The position numbers and the translations under genes are program-made. Below, in pieces: positions 1-7,655 of a DNA stretch of 25,184 nt (within the stretch, counting starts at the first letter, position 1; each line of letters starts with the position of its first letter). The notes under the pieces are model-generated. The model was not told where the DNA came from, made no database searches, and saw only the letters and a list, made by a program, of their open reading frames with translations. Source of the DNA: JAOTYV01 sp041557595 (GTDB taxonomy: Bacteria > Pseudomonadota > Alphaproteobacteria > UBA8366); the NCBI GenBank assembly GCA_041557595.1, contig JBFFGE010000051.1, positions 1 to 25,184 of the forward strand, written 5' to 3'.

Positions 1-307
1 AAATCCTCCGTTATGAAAACCCCTCAATCTGTCCCAAGGGCGCTGACGCCGCACATTTTGCAACAGAATCGAGTGTAGAGCGGACATAATTGTCACGAAA
101 GCTGACTCTCGAGTTTTTGGGCTCCGCTAGAGCGGCGAATATTTTGGGGGCCGCTAGAGAAGGGGAACTAGCGTAACACCACGAAGGCCGAGGGGGGGGG
201 GGTGCCAGGGGTACCGTTACCGGGCGCAAAACCGGTATTTCCGGGGGCGCATATTGGACAAATATTGGATAAAATCGATCTGCGATTCACTAACTTCTTG
301 AAAACCT
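1..307. other. Non-coding flank downstream of tRNA-Glu with short tandem repeats
   Basis: No credible gene is seen here; the only open frame lies on the minus strand and has no family resemblance. The stretch holds an imperfect two-copy repeat of period 27 (114-132 and 141-159, 16 of 19 bases equal, each ending in CCGCTAGAG), an inverted repeat CCGCT-AG-AGCGG at 124-135, a run of ten G at about 193-202, and two ATATTGGA units exactly 11 bases apart (251-258 and 262-269). It lies on the 3' side of the tRNA, the usual side for integrated elements, but no integrase or second tRNA end is visible. Confidence 0.5.
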
Positions 308-383
308 TGGCGTCCCCTAGGGGAGTCGAACCCCTGTTTCCGGCGTGAGAGGCCGGCGTCCTGGGCCACTAGACGAAGGGGAC
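308..383 (-). tRNA. tRNA-Glu (anticodon CTC)
   Basis: On the minus strand the sequence folds as a full cloverleaf. The acceptor stem is GTCCCCT pairing with AGGGGAC, the discriminator is G, and the CCA end is encoded (308-310). The anticodon stem CCGGC/GCCGG encloses a seven-base loop with anticodon CTC (347-349 on the plus strand), and the T arm carries GGTTCGACT. The sequence closely resembles bacterial tRNA-Glu. A CTC anticodon reads GAG, a favoured Glu codon in a high-GC genome. Confidence 0.97.
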
Positions 384-404
384 ATGGCCGTGGGCGTCGG
401 ACGA

Positions 405-433
405 CTCATAGCGGATGGCATCGCGCCGGGCAA
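405..433 (-). promoter_or_regulatory. Candidate promoter of tRNA-Glu
   Basis: Reading the minus strand, TTGCCC (428-433) and TATGAG (405-410) are separated by 17 bases. The predicted start would give a leader of about 15 bases before the tRNA 5' end at 383. The match to the sigma-70 consensus is moderate, so this is inference from spacing and position. Confidence 0.4.
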
Positions 434-580
434 TGGCTTTGCGGGGCTAGCCAGAAATAAGGCGCTTTGCCTCGGCGGCGGTCCGGGATATCGTGCGCCG
501 CCAGACACAACGCCTCGCGCGGCCGGGCCTGCCCCGGCGCCGAGACGCGATCCCGACGAACAATTGCCGAGCCCAAATTC

Positions 581-1075
581 ATGACCGCGACCGACACCAA
601 GAGCCTGATCAAGACCCTGCTGGCCAAAAGCGACCTGCTGCCCGAGACCGAAGAGGATCTGCGGGAATATCTCGAGGAGGCCGAACGCGGCCCGCTCGAC
701 AAGATGGATGAGGATTACGTGCACGGGCTCGCCCGCCGACTCGGCGTGGCGACGGACGGCGCAGCGGCGGTTGCCGCCGTCGGCCCCGACGGCACAGACG
801 AAGAAGACGATGACGCCCCGGTTGCGGCGGTGTGGGACGACGCGGACGACGACGACGACCGCCTCGCCGAACTGGAAGACGAAATCGCCGCGGCCCGCAG
901 CGCCCTGGACGGGGCCGCGGAATCGATCGCCGAGGCACAGGTATTATTGACGATGATTTACGACGCCGAGGCCAACACGATCAAGGACGTGGATCCGGCG
1001 GAGGCGGCGACGGCGCTGCGCGGCATCGACGCGGCGCTCGCTGTCGCGGCGGACCGGACCGCGCCGGACGCGTAG
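581..1075 (+). CDS. Acidic hypothetical protein with predicted coiled coil
   Basis: This encodes 164 residues of unrecognised family. The N-terminal third (about 1-55) is charged and helical, starting MTATDTKSLIK. The middle (about 70-100) is a low-complexity acidic stretch rich in Asp and Glu, including a run of five Asp. The C-terminal part (about 100-160) is Ala/Glu-rich with heptad-like spacing that suggests a coiled coil. There is no signal peptide or membrane segment, so it is probably cytoplasmic. The frame is open further upstream to 467, but the ATG at 581 is chosen because the preceding residues are Arg-rich and look non-coding. No strong Shine-Dalgarno is visible before it. It is isolated between the tRNA and a convergent gene. 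Composition and codon bias support a real gene; function is unknown. Confidence 0.65.
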   Translation: MTATDTKSLIKTLLAKSDLLPETEEDLREYLEEAERGPLDKMDEDYVHGLARRLGVATDGAAAVAAVGPDGTDEEDDDAPVAAVWDDADDDDDRLAELEDEIAAARSALDGAAESIAEAQVLLTMIYDAEANTIKDVDPAEAATALRGIDAALAVAADRTAPDA

Positions 1076-1122
1076 CGCGCGGCCAAATTGCCGGGATATT
1101 CGGGCGATGAAGCCGGGCGACC

Positions 1123-1428
1123 CTACCGACCGGATTCGAGTTCGATGGTGCCGATCTGGCGGCCATCGCCGAGGTGAAAGATCATGATGCGCGCGCCGCC
1201 ATCCGGCAGACTGAGGCGAACCGACAACCGGTCGCCGTCATGGGTGCTTTCGACAACGGTCGCCCCGGCCGGCAGCCGCGCCCGCACCGTGCCGAAGCCC
1301 TTGGCGGATGTGGCGGATGCGCGCTCGCCCAGCGATCCGAACCCGGCGGTCACGCCATACGCCAACAGCCCCATGCCGATGACGATCAGCACGCCCATTC
1401 CGATGACAACGACCTTCAACGCCTGCAT
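1123..1428 (-). CDS. Small single-helix membrane protein, DUF6476-like
   Basis: A 101-residue protein. One strongly hydrophobic helix occupies about residues 4-28, followed by a soluble domain of short beta-like segments (LPAGATVVESTHDGDRLSVRL and onward). Its size, the N-terminal helix and its position divergent from an RluA-type gene resemble the alphaproteobacterial DUF6476 family, which I recall from gene neighbourhood; the family call is tentative. It lies 59 bases from the start of the pseudouridine synthase on the other strand, so the two may share a regulatory region, although I see no clear promoter there. It was probably inserted in the inner membrane with the C-terminal domain outside. 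Function is unknown. Confidence 0.75.
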   Translation of the reverse strand: MQALKVVVIGMGVLIVIGMGLLAYGVTAGFGSLGERASATSAKGFGTVRARLPAGATVVESTHDGDRLSVRLSLPDGGARIMIFHLGDGRQIGTIELESGR

Positions 1429-1487
1429 GTTCTCCGCCTCGCCGGACCCGGTCTCACAGGCCCGCCCTTCGTTTCACGGTCCCGCCA

Positions 1488-2465
1488 ATGAGTGATGCGC
1501 CGGACCGCCGCACGCCCCGGGCGACGCCGGAGGATGCGGGCATTCGGCTCGATCGCTTCCTTGCCGGTGCGCTCGCCGACCTGTCGCGCAGCCGGATCAA
1601 ACGATTGATCCTGGAGCGCCACGTCGCCAGCGGCGGCGCGACGATAACGGACCCCTCATACCGGGTCAAACCCGCGCAGCAATTCGAGGTGACGATCCCC
1701 GCGAGCAGCGACCTGGCCCTCATCCCGCAATCGATGGACCTGACCGTGGTGCACGAAGACGCGGATTTGCTGGTGATCGACAAACCGGCCGGGCTGGTTG
1801 TCCACCCCGGCCCCGGCCGGCCGGACGCGACGCTGGTCAACGCGCTGCTCGCCCATTGCGGCGACAGCCTGTCCGGCATCGGCGGCGTCAAGCGGCCGGG
1901 CATCGTCCACCGGCTCGACAAGGATACCAGCGGGCTGATCGTGGTGGCGAAAAACGACCGCGCGCATCAGGTTCTGGCGCGGCAATTCGCCGAACGCAGC
2001 ATCGATCGCACCTATTGCGCCGTGGTCTGGGGCCTGCCGATGCCGCCGGCCGGCGAGATCGAGGGCAATATCGGGCGCCATCCGCATCACCGCAAGAAGA
2101 TGGCGGTGGTCGGCGAGGGGCGCGGCAAGCCGGCGCTGACCCGCTACGTTACGGAGCGCGGCTTCGGCACCCACGCAGCCGCGATCCGCTGCAACCTCGC
2201 CACCGGCCGCACCCACCAGATCCGCGTGCACCTTGCCCATATCGGTCATCCGTTGATCGGCGACCCGGTATACGGCCGCGCAGGCGGCAACCGGATACGC
2301 GGACTTGGCGCGGCGGCGGCGGCCGCGGCCGGGGCGTTTTCGCGCCAGGCGCTTCACGCGGTCGTTATCGGGTTTGACCACCCGACATCCGGCGAGAGGT
2401 TGAAATTTTCCAGCGCTTTACCAGATGACATGCAACGCCTTATGGACGCCTTAAAGGCGGATTAG
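1488..2465 (+). CDS. RluA-family 23S rRNA pseudouridine synthase (RluD-like)
   Basis: This 325-residue enzyme should convert specific uridines in 23S rRNA to pseudouridine. An S4 RNA-binding domain occupies about residues 17-75 (GIRLDRFLAGAL...SRSRIKRLI). The RluA catalytic domain follows at about 85-310, with the signature HRLDKDTSGLIVVAK at 141-155, where Asp144 is the expected catalytic residue. Further family motifs are VIDKPAGLVVHPG and GRTHQIRVHLAHIGHPLIGD. Length and the S4 domain match the RluD group better than RluC or RluA, but the exact target uridines cannot be told from sequence. The gene stands 122 bases before rpoH on the same strand; rpoH has its own promoter, so they need not be cotranscribed. 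Confidence 0.95.
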   Translation: MSDAPDRRTPRATPEDAGIRLDRFLAGALADLSRSRIKRLILERHVASGGATITDPSYRVKPAQQFEVTIPASSDLALIPQSMDLTVVHEDADLLVIDKPAGLVVHPGPGRPDATLVNALLAHCGDSLSGIGGVKRPGIVHRLDKDTSGLIVVAKNDRAHQVLARQFAERSIDRTYCAVVWGLPMPPAGEIEGNIGRHPHHRKKMAVVGEGRGKPALTRYVTERGFGTHAAAIRCNLATGRTHQIRVHLAHIGHPLIGDPVYGRAGGNRIRGLGAAAAAAAGAFSRQALHAVVIGFDHPTSGERLKFSSALPDDMQRLMDALKAD

Positions 2466-2508
2466 CTTGCCCGGAGTGATCTAAAGTGCGCTGGTGATCG
2501 TAAAATCA

Positions 2509-2536
2509 TTGACTTAATTGAACGGTGTGTTATTAT
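2509..2536 (+). promoter_or_regulatory. Sigma-70-type promoter of rpoH
   Basis: TTGACT (2509-2514) and TATTAT (2531-2536) are separated by 16 bases, matching the consensus at 5 of 6 positions in each box. Transcription would start near 2543, giving a leader of about 45 bases. The -10 box overlaps the left arm of the CIRCE element. Confidence 0.7.
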
Positions 2537-2561
2537 AGCGCTCGCTTGGGGAGAGTGCTAA
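2535..2561 (+). promoter_or_regulatory. CIRCE operator (HrcA binding site) overlapping the rpoH promoter
   Basis: The classical CIRCE is TTAGCACTC, nine bases, GAGTGCTAA. Here the left arm is ATAGCGCTC (2535-2543, 7 of 9 matches), the spacer is exactly nine bases (2544-2552), and the right arm is a perfect GAGTGCTAA (2553-2561). It covers the -10 box and the predicted start of rpoH transcription, the position expected for repression by HrcA. HrcA is not encoded in the window, so the regulator is inferred from the site alone. Confidence 0.85.
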
Positions 2562-2587
2562 TTCACTGACAGAATGGAGATTTCCTG

Positions 2588-3499
2588 ATGGCGACGACCC
2601 TTCCCAGTCTGGTGATCAGCCCCGAGGGCAACCTGCAACGGTATTTGCAGGATATTCGCAAATTTCCCATGCTCGAAAAGGGCGAGGAGTACATGCTCGC
2701 CAAGAATTGGAGCGAGCATGGCGACACCAAGGCCGCGCACAAGATGGTGACGAGCCATCTGCGTCTGGTCGCGAAAATCGCGATGGGCTACCGTGGCTAT
2801 GGATTGCCGCTGAGCGACCTGATTTCCGAGGGCAATGTCGGCCTGATGCAAGCGGTCAAGCGGTTCGATCCGGAACGCGGCTTCCGCCTCGCGACCTATG
2901 CGATGTGGTGGATCCGCGCCTCGATCCAGGAATACATCCTGCACTCCTGGTCGCTGGTGAAAATCGGCACCACGGCCGCGCAGAAAAAGCTGTTCTTCAA
3001 CCTGCGCAAGATCAAGGGTCGGTTGCAGGCCTTCGACGAAGGCGATCTCCACCCCGAAACCGTCAAGAAGATCGCGACCGAACTCAGCGTGCCGGAACAG
3101 GACGTGGTGTCCATGAACCGGCGGATGAGCGCGCCCGACAATTCGCTGAACGCGACGGTCCGCATGGACGGCGACGGCGAATGGCAGGATTGGCTGGAAG
3201 ACGAAGGCGATAGCCAGGAAATCTTGCTGGCCGAGGCGGACGAACTGACCAAGCGCCGGGCAATGCTGCGCGATGCCATGAGCGTACTCAACGACCGCGA
3301 GCGTCACATTCTGACGGAACGCCGGTTGTCGGAGGAAACGTCGACGCTGGAAGATCTCAGCAAGGTCTACAAGATCAGCCGCGAACGGGTCCGACAGATC
3401 GAAGTCCGCGCCTTCGAAAAGCTGCAAAAAGCGATGCGCACGGCCGCGAACGACGCGCAAATGGCGGCGAACGAAGCGCAGGCGGCGCACGCCGGCTAG
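2588..3499 (+). CDS. rpoH: RNA polymerase heat-shock sigma factor RpoH (sigma-32)
   Basis: This 303-residue sigma factor directs RNA polymerase to heat-shock promoters. Regions 2.1-2.4 lie at about residues 50-120 (HLRLVAKIAMGYRGYGLPLSDLISEG, then FDPERGFRLATYAMWWIRASIQEYIL). The RpoH box, diagnostic for sigma-32, is QKKLFFNLR at 132-140. Region 4 with its helix-turn-helix is at about 238-288 (LNDRERHILTERRL...ISRERVRQIEVRAFEKLQ). The family normally has 280-305 residues, so it is complete. The ATG at 2588 follows GGAGA at 2576-2580. It is preceded by its own promoter and a CIRCE operator, and followed by a strong hairpin at 3563. The tail after residue 290 is Ala-rich and not conserved. Confidence 0.98.
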   Translation: MATTLPSLVISPEGNLQRYLQDIRKFPMLEKGEEYMLAKNWSEHGDTKAAHKMVTSHLRLVAKIAMGYRGYGLPLSDLISEGNVGLMQAVKRFDPERGFRLATYAMWWIRASIQEYILHSWSLVKIGTTAAQKKLFFNLRKIKGRLQAFDEGDLHPETVKKIATELSVPEQDVVSMNRRMSAPDNSLNATVRMDGDGEWQDWLEDEGDSQEILLAEADELTKRRAMLRDAMSVLNDRERHILTERRLSEETSTLEDLSKVYKISRERVRQIEVRAFEKLQKAMRTAANDAQMAANEAQAAHAG

Positions 3500-3562
3500 C
3501 GCAGCGTGCGCCCATTCGGGCTCACTCAAGCTGCTCAATCTTTATGGAATCGATCAACCTTT

Positions 3563-3592
3563 CTGCCTTTAGTTGATTCCAATTAAAGGCAG
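3563..3592. repeat. Strong hairpin between rpoH and the convergent membrane-protein gene
   Basis: CTGCCTTTAGTTG (3563-3575) pairs with CAATTAAAGGCAG (3580-3592) over 13 pairs, with a single G-T wobble and a four-base loop. There is no following T-run, so it is not a canonical terminator, but it could attenuate or protect rpoH mRNA. It lies 9 bases before the 50-bp dispersed repeat. Confidence 0.7.
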
Positions 3593-3601
3593 GGTGATCT
3601 G

Positions 3602-3651
3602 GAGCAAATCCCGAGCGAACCGAAACGGTTTGCGACGACGTATTTGCGTAA
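3602..3651. repeat. 50-bp palindromic dispersed repeat, copy 1
   Basis: Identical at 49 of 50 positions to 23658-23707; the difference is T at 3631 versus C at 23687. It has a nested fold: an outer pair GCAAAT/ATTTGC and an inner hairpin GCGAACCG, AAA, CGGTTTGC. In this copy one inner pair is G-T, so the fold is kept. It lies between the convergent rpoH and the gene ending at 3706. The architecture is that of REP/RIME-like palindromic elements. Confidence 0.85.
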
Positions 3652-3705
3652 GAATAAGGAGATAGGGAGCGGCTCGCATCTCGTTAACTCGGATGGCCCG
3701 CGGCG

Positions 3706-4245
3706 CTACTCCGCGGCTTGCGCGGCGGGCGTTCCTTCCCGGTCGTCCGCCCGCCCCGGATTGAGCAGGTCGCTCGCCTCCGCCTCTTCGCGCACCGGCG
3801 CGCCCCAGACATCGACGATCTGCGCCTGCCGGCGTTTCAATTGCACTTCCTTGATCTCCGCGGCCACGCCCAAATAGGCGGAAACCACCGGCCGCAGCGC
3901 GAAATACAGCATCCAGCCGGCCGCCGCCGCGGTGTACATGATCAGCAACGCATACGGGTCGCTGACGATATTGAGGACCCGCTCGATGCCGCCGCCGGCC
4001 AGCCAGTAATCCATCAGCCAGGGCAGACAACCTGCGAAATTGATATAGGCGACCGTGCGCGCCGCATTCCGGTTACGGGTGCGGTCGATCGTCACCGCGA
4101 CCAGCGTCGGCACCATCCCGATCGCGAGCAGGGCAAAGCTTTCGTAAAAGGCGAACAGGGCGCTCGCCCCCAGAATCCAGAACAGGACCGAGCCCGTCTT
4201 TTTCCGCGCCTTCGCGCTTTCCGTCGTATTCGCGGTTCCCGCCAT
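3706..4245 (-). CDS. Hypothetical inner-membrane protein paired with the kinase-like gene
   Basis: A 179-residue protein of unrecognised family. After a short basic N-terminus (KARKK at about 12-16) it has hydrophobic segments at about 18-35, 37-53, 66-84 and 97-118, so probably four helices. A charged cytoplasmic-type segment follows (EIKEVQLKRRQAQIVDVWG), and the C-terminal 40 residues are acidic and disordered-looking. It starts 9 bases after the stop of the kinase-like gene and is almost certainly cotranslated with it, which suggests that the two products act together at the membrane. The ATG at 4243-4245 is the first in the frame. No catalytic motif is visible. Confidence 0.75.
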   Translation of the reverse strand: MAGTANTTESAKARKKTGSVLFWILGASALFAFYESFALLAIGMVPTLVAVTIDRTRNRNAARTVAYINFAGCLPWLMDYWLAGGGIERVLNIVSDPYALLIMYTAAAAGWMLYFALRPVVSAYLGVAAEIKEVQLKRRQAQIVDVWGAPVREEAEASDLLNPGRADDREGTPAAQAAE

Positions 4246-4254
4246 TCTATCCGC

Positions 4255-6273
4255 TCAAAACAGTTTCACGAGGACGATCACCAGCACGGCAACGGTCGCC
4301 ACGACACCGGAAACCAGCGATGAAATCTGCGCGCCGAATTCCTTCGCCAGTTCTTTCCGGTTCGCGCGCTCATAGTCCAGCCGCTGCAATTGCAGCAGCG
4401 TCGACACATATTCCGACACCGCAAATTGATAATGCGTACGGTCCGCCGACAAATCATCCTGGTTGTCGATGACCGTCAGCAGGTCCCGAATGATCCCGGC
4501 CTTCGCTGTTTTCTTCAATTCCGTGACGACCACCTTGCGCCGGCTCAGATTGTAGTACCGCTCGGCGCACACCTCCAACATGGCGGCCGCCGCCGCGCAA
4601 ATCGCAGGCGCGTTGTGGGTGGCGGTATTGTCCTGCACCGCCGCCAGGATCCGTGTCGATGCAAGCGCCGCGTCGATCGGCGTTGCCGCCTCCTCCAGCT
4701 CCCGAAGGTGGGAGACGATCGACGCCTTCATCCGGGCCGTGATGAACGCCGCGACATGCCGGTCGACGAGATTGACCGCGTTCCCCGGATTGATCGCCGC
4801 TGCGCGTTCTAGCGCAGGCAATAGCTGGTCCATCGTCACCACGAATTCGTTCTGCAGAAGCGGCGAGCGGCAGGGCGACGTCGGGTCGAGATCGTAGATC
4901 GCGCGCTCGATCCCGTGGCCGATAGCCGGTCTGTCGAGATATGGCCGCGCTTTCTCATATTGCGACACGAAACGGAAGTGGTCGGGCGACGGGTTCTGAC
5001 GCATGTCCATCCAGAACGCCAACAGGTTCTCGCGCATCAACTTTCGAAACAGGTCGCAAATCGTCTCGTCGGCATGCCTGCTCGAAACCAGCTGTCCAAC
5101 CCCATCCAGGGTCGCCCGGAAATCGCGCAGGCGAAGCGGCGCCGAGGGATCCAGCGCGATGCAGACGCGCGCCAACATGGCGTCTTTCGATGCGTCGATC
5201 GAATTCCGGTCGAATTCCTTGGCGATCTTCACCGCCTCGGTCCGGTTGTCGTCCGCGAGACTGCGGCGAAGCCAGTTGTCCATCGTGCCGTCGGTCACCA
5301 ACCCGATCGCTGCGTCCCAGTGGCGGCTGAAACCTTCCGCTACGTCGCGCGCCGTGTAGTGTTCCGCGCCGGCAAACTCGAGCGGCCGCACCGCCTTGGC
5401 CGGCATGATTTGCTGTTTCGGGCTAAGCCGCCGACCGCCGACCCATTTGTTCAGACTATCGATGCCCCACCGTTCGCCGACATCGTCGTGCAGCAGGCCG
5501 CGCAGAACCTCCATCACCGTGAGCGAAACGCGGAAGTCGCCGAGCATCGCGTGGTAGCTGCCCAATTCCATCTTCTTCGCGAGAATTTCTTCGTCGCTCA
5601 TGCCCCGGAACGGACATTGGCCCAGCAGCAGGGCGACCATCGTCGCACCCAGCGCGTACAAATCGTTGCGGCTGTCCCCCTCGCCGCGCCCGGCGGGGTC
5701 GGCCAGGCCGCAATCGATGGTCTCGTAACCGATTGCCTGGGCAATGCCCGCGGGCGACGACAGCCCATCCCCCAACATGATCGGCGCCGTATCCCCCGCG
5801 CCGTCATAAAACAGGTTATCCGGCCGGATATTGCGATGGGAAATGCCCTGATAATAGCACTCGCTGAGCACCTGGGTCATCGGATGGATGACGCGGCGGA
5901 TCAGCGCTTCCTCCTTGAAGGGCGCAATTTCCGCGGACAGCGACGGCAGCACCTTGGCGCCCTTGGGCCGTTCCAGGACCAGCGCGGCCTTGTGCGTATG
6001 ATCCGTCGGCCAGGGAATCACGCCCCAATCGACCACCCGCACCAGGTGTCGATGGTCGATCCGGCGGATGATCTGCACCAGATCGAAACGCGGCGGATAC
6101 CGTGGGTCGCTGAGCAGGGCGAATAGCGGGCGCGACGCATCGCGCAATTCCGTGGTCGCGAAGGCCCTGGCAGGCCCGACGTCGAGGTCGACCAATGCCC
6201 GGTCCGGGTGAACCGCGTAGCGGCCGTTGACCAGAACCGAGTCGTCCACGTCGCCGGTCGGAGATAGAGCCAT
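4255..6273 (-). CDS. Tail-anchored protein kinase-like protein, probable pseudokinase
   Basis: A 672-residue protein with a Ser/Thr kinase-like fold at about residues 15-280. The catalytic-loop equivalent is HRNIRPDNLF at 146-155: His, Arg and the metal-binding Asn153 are kept, but the catalytic Asp is Asn148. The DFG equivalent is DGL at 169-171. The F-helix motif DLYALG (204-209) is normal. No convincing glycine loop or beta-3 lysine is visible. Residues about 290-640 form an unrecognised helical region, and the last ~23 residues (ISSLVSGVVATVAVLVIVLVKLF) are a hydrophobic tail anchor, placing the bulk in the cytoplasm. It follows purA by 87 bases and overlaps functionally with the membrane-protein gene 9 bases downstream. 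It may bind nucleotide or scaffold rather than phosphorylate. Confidence 0.85.
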   Translation of the reverse strand: MALSPTGDVDDSVLVNGRYAVHPDRALVDLDVGPARAFATTELRDASRPLFALLSDPRYPPRFDLVQIIRRIDHRHLVRVVDWGVIPWPTDHTHKAALVLERPKGAKVLPSLSAEIAPFKEEALIRRVIHPMTQVLSECYYQGISHRNIRPDNLFYDGAGDTAPIMLGDGLSSPAGIAQAIGYETIDCGLADPAGRGEGDSRNDLYALGATMVALLLGQCPFRGMSDEEILAKKMELGSYHAMLGDFRVSLTVMEVLRGLLHDDVGERWGIDSLNKWVGGRRLSPKQQIMPAKAVRPLEFAGAEHYTARDVAEGFSRHWDAAIGLVTDGTMDNWLRRSLADDNRTEAVKIAKEFDRNSIDASKDAMLARVCIALDPSAPLRLRDFRATLDGVGQLVSSRHADETICDLFRKLMRENLLAFWMDMRQNPSPDHFRFVSQYEKARPYLDRPAIGHGIERAIYDLDPTSPCRSPLLQNEFVVTMDQLLPALERAAAINPGNAVNLVDRHVAAFITARMKASIVSHLRELEEAATPIDAALASTRILAAVQDNTATHNAPAICAAAAAMLEVCAERYYNLSRRKVVVTELKKTAKAGIIRDLLTVIDNQDDLSADRTHYQFAVSEYVSTLLQLQRLDYERANRKELAKEFGAQISSLVSGVVATVAVLVIVLVKLF

Positions 6274-6360
6274 TGTGTCTTACGCCGTTTCAACCGCCTA
6301 TCGGATAAGACGGTCCACGGGAACGAGCAAGGAAATTTTTCCCGTCAAACGCGCATTCGG

Positions 6361-7653
6361 CTATCCGGCGAAAGGATCGCGGACCAGGATCGTATCCTCG
6401 CGTTCCGGGCTGGTCGACAACAGCGCGACCGGCGTTTCGATAAGCTCTTCTATCCGGCGGATATATTTTACCGCGGTTGCCGGCAGCGCCGCCCAGGACC
6501 GGGCGCCCTGCGTGCTGTCCGACCAGCCTTCCATGGTTTCGTAGATCGGCTCCGCCGCCGCCTGCGCCTTCATCGATGCGGGCAGGTAGTCGTAGCGTTG
6601 CCCGTCGATTCGGTATCCGACGCAAACCCTCAATTCATCGAATCCGTCCAGCACGTCGAGTTTGGTCAGCGCGATCCCGTCCATGCCGCCGACCTTGACC
6701 GCCTGGCGCACCATCACCGCGTCGAACCAGCCGCAACGGCGCTGCCGGCCGGTAACGGTGCCGAATTCGTGGCCGCGTTCGCCCAGCGCCTTGCCGGTCT
6801 CGTCTTCCAGCTCAGTCGGAAACGGCCCGCTGCCGACGCGCGTCGTATAGGCCTTGGTGATGCCAAGGACGTATCCGGCCGCCTGAAACCCGATCCCCGA
6901 GCCGGTCGAGGCCTGTCCGGCGACGGTGTTCGACGACGTCACGAATGGATAGGTCCCGTGATCCACGTCCAGCATGATGCCTTGCGCGCCCTCGAACAGG
7001 ATACGCTTGCCGTCGCGGCGCGCGTCGTTCAGCAGGCGCCAGGTGGCGCAGGCATAGGGCAGGATCTTCGGCGCCACGTCCCGCAGCTTGGCGAGCAGCG
7101 CTGCCCGATCGATCTCCGCCTCTCCGAAACCGCGCAACAGCGCATTGTGGTGGATCAGCAGTTCGTCGACCTTGGATTCCAGAACCGACGCATCGGCGAG
7201 ATCGCAGACGCGTATCGCCCGGCGCGCCGTCTTGTCCTCGTATGCCGGGCCGATACCGCGGCCCGTGGTTCCCAGCTTGCCCCGGCCGCGCGCCGCCTCG
7301 CGCGCCCGGTCGAGTTCGCTATGCAACGGCAGAATAAGGGCGGCATTTTCGGCGAGTTTCAGCGAGTCCGGCGTCAGGGTAACGCCTTGTCCCTCGAGGC
7401 GGGCGAGCTCATCAAGCAGCGCCCAGGGATCGACCACGACGCCATTGCCGATAACCGATATTTTCCCGGGCCGTACCACGCCGGACGGCAGCAAGCTCAG
7501 CTTGTACACCTCCCCGCCGATGACCAGCGTATGACCGGCATTATGCCCGCCCTGGAACCGCACAACGACATCGGCCCGTTCGGACAGCCAGTCGACAATC
7601 TTACCCTTGCCCTCATCGCCCCATTGCGACCCGATGACCACGACATTCGTCAC
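6361..7653 (-). CDS. purA: Adenylosuccinate synthetase
   Basis: A 430-residue enzyme joining IMP and aspartate with GTP to form adenylosuccinate, the first committed step to AMP; it is cytoplasmic. The N-terminal signature GSQWGDEGKGKIVD is at 8-21, and GHNAGHT follows at 36-42. Asp13 and His41 match the catalytic pair known from the E. coli enzyme. Other family motifs are GTTGRGIGPAYEDK, FEGAQGIMLDVDHGTYPFVTSSN and TGRQRRCGWFDAV. The length is typical. The start is GTG (7651-7653), only 2 bases after the hisZ stop, with an AAGGGGAAA ribosome site inside the end of hisZ, so the genes are translationally coupled. The first residue is therefore read as Met. Confidence 0.98.
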   Translation of the reverse strand: MTNVVVIGSQWGDEGKGKIVDWLSERADVVVRFQGGHNAGHTLVIGGEVYKLSLLPSGVVRPGKISVIGNGVVVDPWALLDELARLEGQGVTLTPDSLKLAENAALILPLHSELDRAREAARGRGKLGTTGRGIGPAYEDKTARRAIRVCDLADASVLESKVDELLIHHNALLRGFGEAEIDRAALLAKLRDVAPKILPYACATWRLLNDARRDGKRILFEGAQGIMLDVDHGTYPFVTSSNTVAGQASTGSGIGFQAAGYVLGITKAYTTRVGSGPFPTELEDETGKALGERGHEFGTVTGRQRRCGWFDAVMVRQAVKVGGMDGIALTKLDVLDGFDELRVCVGYRIDGQRYDYLPASMKAQAAAEPIYETMEGWSDSTQGARSWAALPATAVKYIRRIEELIETPVALLSTSPEREDTILVRDPFAG

Positions 7654-7655
7654 GC

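Noticed and set aside
317..724. Minus-strand frame overlapping the tRNA and the start of the acidic gene
   Set aside because: It crosses the tRNA-Glu gene and lacks any family resemblance.
4915..6126. 403-codon plus-strand frame opposite the kinase-like gene
   Set aside because: Shadow of the kinase-like gene, with typical antisense composition.
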